Notes: a model not told the origin generated them from the sequence alone. Positions 1 to 5,308 are shown, counted from the first letter of the stretch. The stretch: DNA of 5,329 nucleotides from Thermodesulfobacteriota bacterium (GCA_024763435.1 JANTFN010000142.1:1-5329), one strand, 5' to 3'. Numbers and translations are program-made.

Positions 1-259
1 CAAAACGGGCGTTTACCGGTACCATAACAGCGCCGATCATATTTGCCGCAAGCCATGCATAAGGAAATTCGATGCAGTTTGGGAGTAGTATGGCTATTCT
101 ATCCCCTTTCCGAATGCCCAGGGATAAAAATCCATTTGCGACACGATTCACGGTTTCAAAAAAATTTTTATAAGTTATTTCTCTGTCCCTGAAGACGAAA
201 AAAACCTTATCAGGGGTCCTGTGCGCCGTTGTTTCAAACAGGTTTCGTATATTCGACAT
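1..259 (-). CDS. AMP-binding acyl-CoA synthetase/ligase, N-terminal fragment (cut by window edge)
   Basis: This is the first 86 residues of an adenylate-forming enzyme (ANL superfamily). Such enzymes activate a carboxylic acid with ATP and usually transfer it to coenzyme A in the cytoplasm. I translated it by hand from the ATG at 257-259. The start MSNIRNLFETTAHRTPDKV is followed by REITYKNFFE (residues 26-35), KGDRIAILLPN (51-61) and GAVMVPVN (76-83). These match the conserved N-terminal pattern of the family (a TY motif, then GD-(V/I)-A-(I/L)-x-L-x-N-x-E, then GA(V/I)-x-VP-x-N). A GGAG ribosome-binding site lies at 270-273, ten bases before the ATG. The ATP-binding loop and catalytic regions are outside the window, so the substrate cannot be told. 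Long- or medium-chain fatty-acyl-CoA ligase is the most common assignment for this N-terminus, but other acids are possible. The reading frame is open to the window edge. Confidence 0.88.
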   Translation of the reverse strand, partial: MSNIRNLFETTAHRTPDKVFFVFRDREITYKNFFETVNRVANGFLSLGIRKGDRIAILLPNCIEFPYAWLAANMIGAVMVPVNARF

Positions 260-299
260 CTATACCGTACTCCGTTCTAAAGCGTTAATGTTTTATTTG

Positions 300-326
300 A
301 TTACATCCATTACAATGGCTTGTCAA
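300..326 (-). promoter_or_regulatory. Candidate sigma-70 promoter for the acyl-CoA synthetase gene
   Basis: On the minus strand a perfect TTGACA (321-326) is followed after 15 bases by TGTAAT (300-305, five of six matches to TATAAT). The spacer is shorter than the ideal 17. Transcription would start near 293, leaving a leader of about 33 bases before the ATG at 259. The spacer contains the inverted repeat CCATT-AC-AATGG (307-318), which could be an operator. Confidence 0.45.
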
Positions 327-375
327 CGATTTTTTTAGATAGAATCCGTCACAGCTTCTGTTGTTTTCGTGGGCT

Positions 376-405
376 GTTTCTGACACCGGGGTGTCTGACA
401 CCGGA
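376..405. repeat. Two abutting 15-bp tandem copies with a GGTGTC-T-GACACC palindrome
   Basis: Copy 1 (gtttctgacaccggg, 376-390) is directly followed by copy 2 (gtgtctgacaccgga, 391-405), with 13 of 15 positions identical. The centre GGTGTC (390-395) can pair either with GACACC on its left (382-387, two-base loop) or on its right (397-402, one-base spacer). Two competing hairpins are therefore possible. Palindromes of this kind resemble REP-like elements, but no associated transposase is in the window. Confidence 0.6.
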
Positions 406-406
406 G

Positions 407-433
407 TTGACCGTATCTGGAATATGTGATAAA
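407..433 (+). promoter_or_regulatory. Candidate promoter for tRNA-Pro
   Basis: TTGACC (407-412, five of six matches to the -35 consensus) starts two bases after the 15-bp tandem repeat. GATAAA (428-433) is the best -10 at a short spacing of 15. TAAATA (430-435) has the ideal 17-base spacing but a poorer match. Either would begin the transcript about 10 to 15 bases before the tRNA. The position is right, but the -10 element is ambiguous. Confidence 0.4.
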
Positions 434-453
434 TACGCAAACGAAAACAGGAT

Positions 454-530
454 CGGGACGTGGCTCAGTCTGGTAGAGCACTGCGTTCGGGACGCAGGGG
501 TCGCTGGTTCAAATCCAGTCGTCCCGACCA
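454..530 (+). tRNA. tRNA-Pro, anticodon CGG
   Basis: A full cloverleaf of 77 bases can be folded by eye. The acceptor stem CGGGACG (454-460) pairs with CGTCCCG, and is followed by discriminator A and an encoded CCA (527-530). The D stem is GCTC/GAGC, with a loop containing the conserved GG. The anticodon stem CTGCG/CGCAG encloses the loop TTCGGGA, whose anticodon CGG (488-490) reads proline codon CCG. A five-base variable loop precedes a T arm GCTGG/CCAGT with the TTCAAAT loop. The acceptor stem starting with C1-G72 and the A73 discriminator are as in bacterial proline tRNAs. The gene stands alone, with no other tRNA nearby. Short open frames lie across it on both strands and are not genes. 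Confidence 0.97.
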
Positions 531-612
531 AATTGTTTGTATTGTCTTAGCGATACGTAGCTGTGATTTTTTGTTCAAAATTTTTGGCTTCGTGGGAGTC
601 CCCTTCCTTTTC

Positions 613-637
613 CCCTTATGAAAACCTTTTTCAAGGG
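613..637. repeat. Inverted repeat between tRNA-Pro and the PilZ gene
   Basis: CCCTT (613-617), a two-base AT bulge and GAAAA (620-624) face TTTTC (628-632) and AAGGG (633-637) across a CCT loop. This gives a ten-pair hairpin with one bulge. No T-run follows it on the plus strand, so it is not a standard intrinsic terminator. It could help end the tRNA transcript or could be chance. The rest of 531-716 holds only the candidate PilZ promoter. Confidence 0.3.
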
Positions 638-645
638 CGTCATTG

Positions 646-672
646 TTGACTTTTACAGGGATATTTTATAAG
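646..672 (+). promoter_or_regulatory. Candidate promoter for the PilZ gene
   Basis: TTGACT (646-651) and TATAAG (667-672) each match the sigma-70 consensus at five of six positions. The spacer is only 15 bases, which weakens the call. Transcription would start near 680, about 37 bases before the GTG start of the PilZ gene. Confidence 0.4.
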
Positions 673-716
673 AAAATCCCGTTAACAGATGCAGCAACCT
701 GGAAAAAGGGGGTTTT

Positions 717-1070
717 GTGTTAGAGAAAAGGCGCTTAAAGCGTTCCCATTTAATCTATTATATCCCAGTATTTGACACATACAATACAAAGCCTGACCGC
801 CTTTTAGGATATCTTGTAGACATTCATACGGAAGGCCTGAAACTTATGGGGGAGGTTCCTCTAAAGGCTGGAGACGCGCTCAACTTGAAGATCGATGCTT
901 CCCGTCTTGTGGAATCTATGCGTTCGATTGTTGCCGAGGGGGTTGTCCGGTGGCAGAGTAAATCAGTTAATCCGGATTATTACGATACAGGGATAGCGTT
1001 TACGGATCTTTCTGGAGATGCTATTCTTCAAATCAATGCGATTATTAAAATTTTTGGATTTCAGGATTGA
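717..1070 (+). CDS. Single-domain PilZ protein (probable cyclic-di-GMP receptor)
   Basis: This 117-residue cytoplasmic protein consists of one PilZ domain and little else. PilZ domains bind cyclic-di-GMP and pass the signal to motility, polysaccharide or other targets through protein contacts. The RxxxR motif is R5-RLK-R9 in the N-terminal arm. The second motif, normally (D/N)xSxxG, reads DIHTEG at 35-40, with His in place of Ser. The barrel continues through VVRW (76-79) and NPDYYDTGIAF (85-95), a pattern usual for this domain, and ends in a C-terminal helix. The start is GTG at 717: the purine run AAGGGGG at 706-712 sits four bases upstream, and no in-frame ATG fits better. The gene is convergent with the receiver gene, with six bases between the stops. 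Ligand binding is likely from the arginine motif but not certain, because the Ser position is altered. The target is unknown. Confidence 0.88.
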   Translation: MLEKRRLKRSHLIYYIPVFDTYNTKPDRLLGYLVDIHTEGLKLMGEVPLKAGDALNLKIDASRLVESMRSIVAEGVVRWQSKSVNPDYYDTGIAFTDLSGDAILQINAIIKIFGFQD

Positions 1071-1087
1071 ACGGTTTTACCGCTCAA
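1067..1087. terminator. Small hairpin across the convergent PilZ/receiver stop codons
   Basis: TTGAACGGT (1067-1075) and ACCGCTCAA (1079-1087) form a nine-position stem with one non-Watson-Crick position around a TTT loop. It spans both stop codons (TGA at 1068-1070; TAA at 1077-1079 on the minus strand). Neither side is followed by a convincing T-run, so it would be a weak bidirectional terminator at best. Confidence 0.35.
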
Positions 1088-1448
1088 TGGTTTCAAGGAT
1101 GTTTTTGATAAGTTTCTCCATCTGACACGATTTAGAAATAAACGCTTTTGCTCCCAGTGTGGTGGCCTTTTCATGAGTCATTGTTGTAATTCCAGAGATG
1201 AGAATAATTTCGGTCGCGGGGGAGCTTTTTCTGACTTCGCGTAAGACCTCCAAGCCGCTTAACCCCGGCATGACAATATCGGTAATAAGTGTTTGAAAAG
1301 GGGCGTTTTTCAGGGTTTCGATGGCCTGAGTCCCGTTGCATGCCTCAGTGACCTCGTATCCTTCACTTTGCAGGAATCCACAAATGGCCTCACGAACGAT
1401 TTCTTCGTTTTCAACCAGGAGAATTCTTTTGTGCTTTTGATGGTTCAT
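1077..1448 (-). CDS. Stand-alone response-regulator receiver protein (CheY-like)
   Basis: This 123-residue protein is a single receiver domain with no output domain. Such proteins accept phosphate from a histidine kinase or phosphotransfer protein and act by protein contact. The predicted phospho-acceptor is D57 in the strand ITDIVMPG (55-62). S85 in ILISG is the Thr/Ser switch residue, and K106 in FISKS is the conserved lysine. The acidic pair that binds magnesium, usually DD, reads E13-N14 in LLVENEE, so one acid is replaced by Asn. Ser107 replaces the usual Pro after the lysine. The ATG at 1446-1448 is the only reasonable start, because an in-frame TAG lies 18 bases upstream. There is no Shine-Dalgarno sequence at the right distance: the GGAGG just upstream is on the opposite strand. 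No histidine kinase is in the window, so the partner is unknown. Confidence 0.92.
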   Translation of the reverse strand: MNHQKHKRILLVENEEIVREAICGFLQSEGYEVTEACNGTQAIETLKNAPFQTLITDIVMPGLSGLEVLREVRKSSPATEIILISGITTMTHEKATTLGAKAFISKSCQMEKLIKNILETIER

Positions 1449-1509
1449 AAATATCGGAGGGGGCTAACGATTTTCCTCATAAAAATTTTCAGGTAAAACG
1501 CGGCGGATG

Positions 1510-1534
1510 GACAGGCCTTAAAAAGGTTCCTGCC
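1510..1534 (-). other. Hairpin in the receiver gene's leader
   Basis: In the minus-strand RNA, GGCAGG and CCUGUC pair over six positions (one G-U). Inside them CCUU pairs with AAGG around a UUU loop, with an AA bulge on one side. The structure sits midway in the leader of about 160 bases. No U-run follows, so it is not an intrinsic terminator. I could not match the leader to a known riboswitch; in particular the cyclic-di-GMP-I (GEMM) conserved core is absent. Confidence 0.35.
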
Positions 1535-1614
1535 ATTTTGTTTAAATGCCTTAACAGTCATGCCAATTATCGTTTGGGGAGGAGATGCCCTGGGATACCC
1601 TCACCTTTAAAAAT

Positions 1615-1642
1615 AGTATAGCAGGGAATCGGTGTTTGTCAA
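1615..1642 (-). promoter_or_regulatory. Strong sigma-70-type promoter for the receiver gene
   Basis: The minus strand carries a perfect TTGACA (1637-1642) and TATACT (1615-1620, five of six matches) with a 16-base spacer. It is the best promoter in the window. The region just upstream (1643-1665) is almost entirely A and T and could serve as an UP element. Transcription would begin near 1608, giving an untranslated leader of about 160 bases before the ATG at 1448. The ileS terminator lies just upstream, so the receiver gene should be transcribed independently. Confidence 0.7.
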
Positions 1643-1707
1643 ATTATATAATTATAACATAGTGATATCGCGTATTAAAGATGTATAGACTACTCTGAAG
1701 TGACCAT

Positions 1708-1744
1708 AAAAAACGCGCCGCCGTTTTACAAACACGGTGGCGCG
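1708..1744 (-). terminator. Intrinsic terminator of ileS
   Basis: The inverted arms 1734-1744 and 1714-1724 form an 11-position GC-rich stem (CGCGCC and GGCGCG at its base) with one mismatch and a nine-base loop. In the minus-strand RNA this is followed at once by six U residues (1708-1713). It starts about 30 bases past the ileS stop codon, the expected place. The plus-strand side lacks a T-run, so it works in one direction only. Confidence 0.85.
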
Positions 1745-1772
1745 TAAAAGGGGCCTTTCGGTTCGAATAATT

Positions 1773-4532
1773 TTACATTAATTTGTGAAGTACGCTGACG
1801 CACCGTCCGCAGACAGCAGGATAGTCGGTATCCTGTCCCACATCGGTTTTGTAATGCCAGCACCGTTCACATTTTTCACCCCCGGCGGGTTTGACTTCAA
1901 TAGACAGCTCTTCGTTAGCAGAGGGGACAAGGGTTACAGCGGAAACAATAAAAATATCGTCAAGTTCGCTTTCATAATCCTTCAGGAAGGTGGCATCCTT
2001 TTCCCCCACGGTAAGGGTAATGTGGGCATCCAGAGAATGGCCTATCTGTTTTTCTCTCCGGGCGTTTTCAAGAATTTTCGAAACTTCCTGTCGGATATCA
2101 AGCAGATGTTCCCAGCGATCGGCAAGCGTCGTATCTTTAAAGGTTTCCAGTGTTTCATCAAAGCGTGTCAAATGAACACTTGTTTCCTTGAAGGGCGTTA
2201 CAGGCCGGAATGCCTGCCATATTTCCTCGGAGGTGAAAGAGAGAATAGGTGCCAGCAGACGGACAAGCCCATTCACCAGGTGATAGAGCGCGGTCTGGCT
2301 TGAACGGCGTTTCAGGCTTTCAGGATGAGAGACATACAGCCTGTCTTTCAGGACATCGAGGTAAAAAGAGCTTAGATCAACGGCGCAGAAGGTATGTATT
2401 GTGTGGTAAACCACATGGAAATCATAGGTTTCATACGCCTTGATGACGCGTTCGGAAATACCGGAAAGCCTGTGGAGAATGAAACGGTCGATTTCTTCCA
2501 TTTTGTCTGTCGGGATGGCATTCGCTTCATAGGAAAAATCAGAGAGGTTTCCCAGCATGAAACGAAAGGTATTTCTTATCCGCCGGTAACCGTCCGTCAA
2601 CTGTTTCAGAATATCCTGGGAAATCTTGATGTCATTCCGGTAATCCTCCGCCGAGACCCACAGCCGGATAATTTCCGCCCCGTATTTTTTAATAACCTCT
2701 TCGGGAGCGACAACATTCCCGGAGGATTTGGACATTTTTTTACCTTCCCCATCTACCACGAAGCCATGTGTCAGAACCGCCTCATAGGGCGCCCTCCCAC
2801 GTGTTCCCACGGATGCGAGGAGGGAGCTGTGAAACCATCCCCGGTGCTGGTCGCTTCCTTCGAGATAAAGGTCCACGGGGCTTTTAAGGCCTGGGCGTTT
2901 TTCTGTGACAGCGGCGTAGCTGACGCCGGAATCAAACCACACGTCGAGAATATCCGTTTCTTTTCTAAAATGGGATTTTCCGCATTTTGGACAGGTTGGC
3001 AGGGGATCGAAAAGTTCCTCAAGCGTTTTCTCAAACCAGACGTCGGCGCCCGATTTTTCAACGAGATCCGCGATGTGACTGACCAGCACCTGGTCCAGCA
3101 GGACATGGCCACAGTCTTCGCAATGCAGGGCGATGATGGGAACACCCCACGAGCGCTGTCGGGAGATACACCAGTCGGGGCGGTTTTCCACCATGTTGTA
3201 AATTCGGTCATGCCCCCATTTGGGGATCCATTTCACACTGTCAATGGCTTTCAGGGCTTTTCCCCGGAGGTTATTTGTTTCCATGGAGATAAACCACTGG
3301 CGCGTGGACCGGAAGATGATGGGGCTTTTACAGCGCCAGCAGTGAGGATAGGAATGTTCCATGTCTTCCACCTTGAGGAGACATCCCGCTTCCGCTATCT
3401 TGTCTATCACGGCGTGATTGGCATCGAAGACGAATTTTCCCGCGAAATATTGAACATCTTTTGTGAAACAGCCATTGTCATCTACTGGCGCGTAGGCCGG
3501 GAGATTGTATTTCAGCCCGACCTCATAATCCTCCTGGCCGTGTCCCGGTGCCGTATGCACGCAACCGGTTCCTGCTTCGAGGGTAACATGATCACCAAGA
3601 ATAATAAGAGAATCCTGATCGAGAAAGGGGTGACGACAGACAAGGGATTCAAGCTCTTGGCCCATCAGCGTCTTGACGGTTTTGTGGTTGGAGATACCCA
3701 TTCCCGACAGGACAATATCGCGAAGATCTGTGGCCAGAATCCAATATTCTCCATTGACTTCCACGACGGCATATTCAAAATCGGGGTGCAGGGCAATGGC
3801 GAGATTGGAAGGAATGGTCCATGGGGTGGTGGTCCATATCAGGACATAAACAGGGAGGTCGTCAGGAAGCCCTTCTAATTTGGACTGCATGGGGAATTTG
3901 ACATAGATAGAAGGCGATCTGTGGGGGCCGTATTCCACCTCGGCGTCAGCCAGGGCTGTTTTACAGGAAGCGCACCAGTAAACGGGTTTTTCACCGAGAT
4001 AAACACTCTCTTTTCCCACGAATTTTCCAAATTCCCGCACAATGACCCCCTCATAAGGGAGGTTCATGGTCAGGTATGGATTATCCCATACTCCGAAAAC
4101 ACCAAGGCGCTTGAATTCCTCGCGCTGGATATCAATAAACTCCCGCGCGTAACTGCGGCATCTCTTTCTGAGTGCCGTTGTTTCAACAGGTTTGTTCGCG
4201 GCCTTCAGCTCTTTTTCCACCTGGTGCTCGATGGGGAGGCCGTGACAATCCCATCCCGGCACGTAAAGGCTGTCATAGCCGGACATAAATTTGGATTTGA
4301 TAATAAAATCCTTCAGGATCTTGTTCAGGGCGGTGCCCATGTGGATATGCCCGTTTGCGTAGGGTGGCCCATCATGCAGGATGAATTTGGGCAACCCTTT
4401 AGATTGTTTAATGATTTCTTCGTATAGTGCCGTCTCGTCCCAGAAGGAAAGCATTTCTGGTTCTCTCTGACTCAGATTTGCCTTCATGGGAATGGAAGGT
4501 TTCGGGAGATTAAGACTGTCTTTGAGCTGCAT
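1773..4532 (-). CDS. ileS: Isoleucyl-tRNA synthetase (class I, bacterial type)
   Basis: This cytoplasmic enzyme charges tRNA-Ile with isoleucine using ATP and hydrolyses mischarged valyl-tRNA-Ile at a separate editing site. From the ATG at 4530-4532 it has 919 residues, near full length for bacterial IleRS. In order: GPPYANGHIHMG (55-66) with the HIGH motif as HMGT (64-67); WDCHGLPIE (94-102); cysteines at 187/190 and 398/401 that probably hold zinc; the CP1 editing domain with WTTTPWTIPSN (233-243) and GTGCVHTAPGHGQEDY (321-336, editing Asp335); DWCISRQRSWGVP (453-465); cysteines 471/474 and 514/517, a possible additional zinc ribbon; KMSKS (599-603); the anticodon-binding helices; and a C-terminal zinc finger, Cys888/891/908/911. 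A longer reading from TTG at 4544 adds four residues, but that TTG overlaps the GGAGG ribosome-binding site (4538-4542), which sits five bases before the ATG. The gene appears to be transcribed alone. No lspA follows it, although ileS-lspA is a common pair. Confidence 0.98.
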   Translation of the reverse strand: MQLKDSLNLPKPSIPMKANLSQREPEMLSFWDETALYEEIIKQSKGLPKFILHDGPPYANGHIHMGTALNKILKDFIIKSKFMSGYDSLYVPGWDCHGLPIEHQVEKELKAANKPVETTALRKRCRSYAREFIDIQREEFKRLGVFGVWDNPYLTMNLPYEGVIVREFGKFVGKESVYLGEKPVYWCASCKTALADAEVEYGPHRSPSIYVKFPMQSKLEGLPDDLPVYVLIWTTTPWTIPSNLAIALHPDFEYAVVEVNGEYWILATDLRDIVLSGMGISNHKTVKTLMGQELESLVCRHPFLDQDSLIILGDHVTLEAGTGCVHTAPGHGQEDYEVGLKYNLPAYAPVDDNGCFTKDVQYFAGKFVFDANHAVIDKIAEAGCLLKVEDMEHSYPHCWRCKSPIIFRSTRQWFISMETNNLRGKALKAIDSVKWIPKWGHDRIYNMVENRPDWCISRQRSWGVPIIALHCEDCGHVLLDQVLVSHIADLVEKSGADVWFEKTLEELFDPLPTCPKCGKSHFRKETDILDVWFDSGVSYAAVTEKRPGLKSPVDLYLEGSDQHRGWFHSSLLASVGTRGRAPYEAVLTHGFVVDGEGKKMSKSSGNVVAPEEVIKKYGAEIIRLWVSAEDYRNDIKISQDILKQLTDGYRRIRNTFRFMLGNLSDFSYEANAIPTDKMEEIDRFILHRLSGISERVIKAYETYDFHVVYHTIHTFCAVDLSSFYLDVLKDRLYVSHPESLKRRSSQTALYHLVNGLVRLLAPILSFTSEEIWQAFRPVTPFKETSVHLTRFDETLETFKDTTLADRWEHLLDIRQEVSKILENARREKQIGHSLDAHITLTVGEKDATFLKDYESELDDIFIVSAVTLVPSANEELSIEVKPAGGEKCERCWHYKTDVGQDTDYPAVCGRCVSVLHKLM

Positions 4533-4537
4533 TCGTG

Positions 4538-4542
4538 CCTCC
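4538..4542 (-). promoter_or_regulatory. Ribosome-binding site deciding the ileS start
   Basis: GGAGG on the minus strand lies five bases before ATG 4530-4532. It shares a base with the alternative in-frame TTG at 4542-4544, so initiation at that TTG could not use it. This favours the 919-residue protein. Confidence 0.85.
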
Positions 4543-4563
4543 AATCGATTTCAAATTGCAGCA

Positions 4564-4592
4564 GTTTTATCACAAAGATATTGAATGTTCAA
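4564..4592 (-). promoter_or_regulatory. Candidate promoter for ileS
   Basis: TTGAAC (4587-4592, four of six matches) and TAAAAC (4564-4569, four of six) are 17 bases apart on the minus strand. The overlapping GATAAA preceded by TGT could act as an extended -10 instead. Transcription would start near 4557, about 25 bases before the ATG. The short leader leaves no room for a T-box or attenuator if this is the only promoter. Confidence 0.4.
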
Positions 4593-4711
4593 GAAAAGAA
4601 GGTAGAAGAGAAGGCCCCTTTTTGCAAATTTCAACATAGTAAAAACATCCATTCTACATTGGTGCCACCTAAGACATGCGTGCCCGAATAATGCCCGGGG
4701 TAATCTCTCCC

Positions 4712-4759
4712 ATAATTAATAAGTGCGTTTCCTCCCCCAGAGCAGGTGGAAACGCACTT
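4712..4759 (-). terminator. Probable terminator of the lipoprotein gene
   Basis: AAGTGCGTTTCC (4721-4732) and GGAAACGCACTT (4748-4759) form a perfect 12-bp stem with a 15-base loop. On the minus strand it is followed by a T/A-rich stretch (TTATTAATTAT), and it lies about 75 bases past the lipoprotein stop codon. The T-run is broken by A residues, so termination may be moderate. On the plus strand no gene points into it. Confidence 0.6.
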
Positions 4760-4834
4760 TATGGGAATTGTGTTTTTACAGAAATAATCGAGAAATGGCT
4801 CCTTCGCGCCGGATTTGCAACACCCGCGGATTAT

Positions 4835-5305
4835 TCACTGGACCCTGAGCAAACGTTCGGGACAATTCGTAGATGTGTAGTGGTGTCCAAACCTGTCCAT
4901 TGCATCAGATAATTCACAAAAAATTGTGTCTTTATCTTCAAAATGCCCTTCAAAAAGCAGGGGTTCTTGTTTGCCAATTTCAATACAATAATACATCAGT
5001 TCAACATGGGATCCATTTACGTTATATGTTCCAGAGTAATGCCAGGTCCGTCCAGTGTCATTGTCATACGCCTGCGCCGTCATATTGCCGCCCTCCAGGG
5101 TTCCATCAAAGACATATACACCATAGTCTCCACCGGTAAGATCCCATCTCCACGTGCCTCTTATGTCGTATGAGGTTGCCTGGCTGGTATCATTGGTATT
5201 GCTGCTGTTATCGCTGTCAGACCCGCCGCCGCCACCACCACAGGAAGTTAAAACAAGAAGCATTAAAAAGAAAAATGCAAATACGCTTAAAAAACCCTTT
5301 TTCAT
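4835..5305 (-). CDS. Small predicted lipoprotein of unknown function
   Basis: This 156-residue protein carries a classic lipoprotein signal: MKKGF, a hydrophobic stretch (residues 5-19) and the lipobox LTSC with Cys22 as the predicted lipidated residue. Gly, not Asp, at the next position favours outer-membrane sorting. Six glycines (23-28) and a Ser/Asp/Asn/Thr-rich linker to about residue 43 follow. The rest (about 47-156) looks like a small beta-rich domain: IRGTWRWDLTGG (48-59), GTLEGGNMTA (68-77), SGTYNVNGSHVEL (91-103) and FEGHFEDKDTIFCEL (118-132). The GTW start and alternating strands resemble lipocalin-like folds, but I do not recognise a named family. Three further cysteines (107, 130, 148) could form a disulfide. 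A strong AAGGAGG ribosome-binding site lies five bases before the ATG. The promoter is beyond the window or in its last bases. No neighbour suggests a function. Confidence 0.85.
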   Translation of the reverse strand: MKKGFLSVFAFFFLMLLVLTSCGGGGGGSDSDNSSNTNDTSQATSYDIRGTWRWDLTGGDYGVYVFDGTLEGGNMTAQAYDNDTGRTWHYSGTYNVNGSHVELMYYCIEIGKQEPLLFEGHFEDKDTIFCELSDAMDRFGHHYTSTNCPERLLRVQ

Positions 5306-5308
5306 TTT

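Larger units (their letters stand above)
4533..4834. other. Intergenic region between ileS and the lipoprotein gene
   Basis: These 302 bases hold no credible gene. I see the ileS ribosome-binding site and promoter candidate at the left, and the lipoprotein gene's probable terminator hairpin at 4721-4759. Between them lies a nine-base palindrome, GGTGCCACC (4661-4669). A repeated GCCCG (4682-4686 and 4693-4697) sits beside it. A 78-residue open frame on the plus strand crossing this region has no domain character and runs into the antisense of the lipoprotein gene. Confidence 0.6.

Noticed and set aside
454..530. Integration site at the tRNA-Pro 3' end
   Set aside because: tRNA genes are frequent targets, but no integrase, no phage gene and no second copy of the tRNA 3' end are visible in the window.
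320..550. Short open frames on both strands over the tRNA-Pro gene
   Set aside because: They lie across a complete tRNA cloverleaf. The minus-strand translation (GFEPATPASRTQ) is the familiar false protein read from a tRNA antisense strand.
1293..1496. 67-residue plus-strand open frame
   Set aside because: Antisense to the receiver gene, with no domain character; the minus-strand frame has clear receiver motifs.
1449..1608. Cyclic-di-GMP riboswitch in the receiver leader
   Set aside because: Considered because of the PilZ neighbour, but the conserved GEMM core segments are absent.
2771..3211. 146-residue minus-strand open frame inside ileS
   Set aside because: Same strand but a shifted frame within ileS, whose own frame is unbroken and carries the motifs. 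It is not evidence of a frameshift.
2394..3878. 494-residue open frame antisense to ileS
   Set aside because: Long, but fully opposite a well-conserved gene. The translation shows no recognisable domain and I see no supporting promoter or ribosome-binding site. Long antisense frames are common opposite codon-biased genes.
4657..4673. Possible T-box element before ileS (TAGGTGGCACCAA on the minus strand)
   Set aside because: It resembles the T-box core. However, the base expected to pair with the tRNA-Ile discriminator A would be T, not C. I found no stem I or specifier loop, no terminator follows before ileS, and the nearest ileS promoter candidate lies downstream of it.
4676..4912. 78-residue plus-strand open frame
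   Set aside because: It crosses the terminator hairpin and the antisense end of the lipoprotein gene, with no ribosome-binding site or domain.
4873..5173. Plus-strand open frames of 88 and 76 residues
   Set aside because: Antisense to the lipoprotein gene, which has a strong ribosome-binding site and a clear signal sequence.
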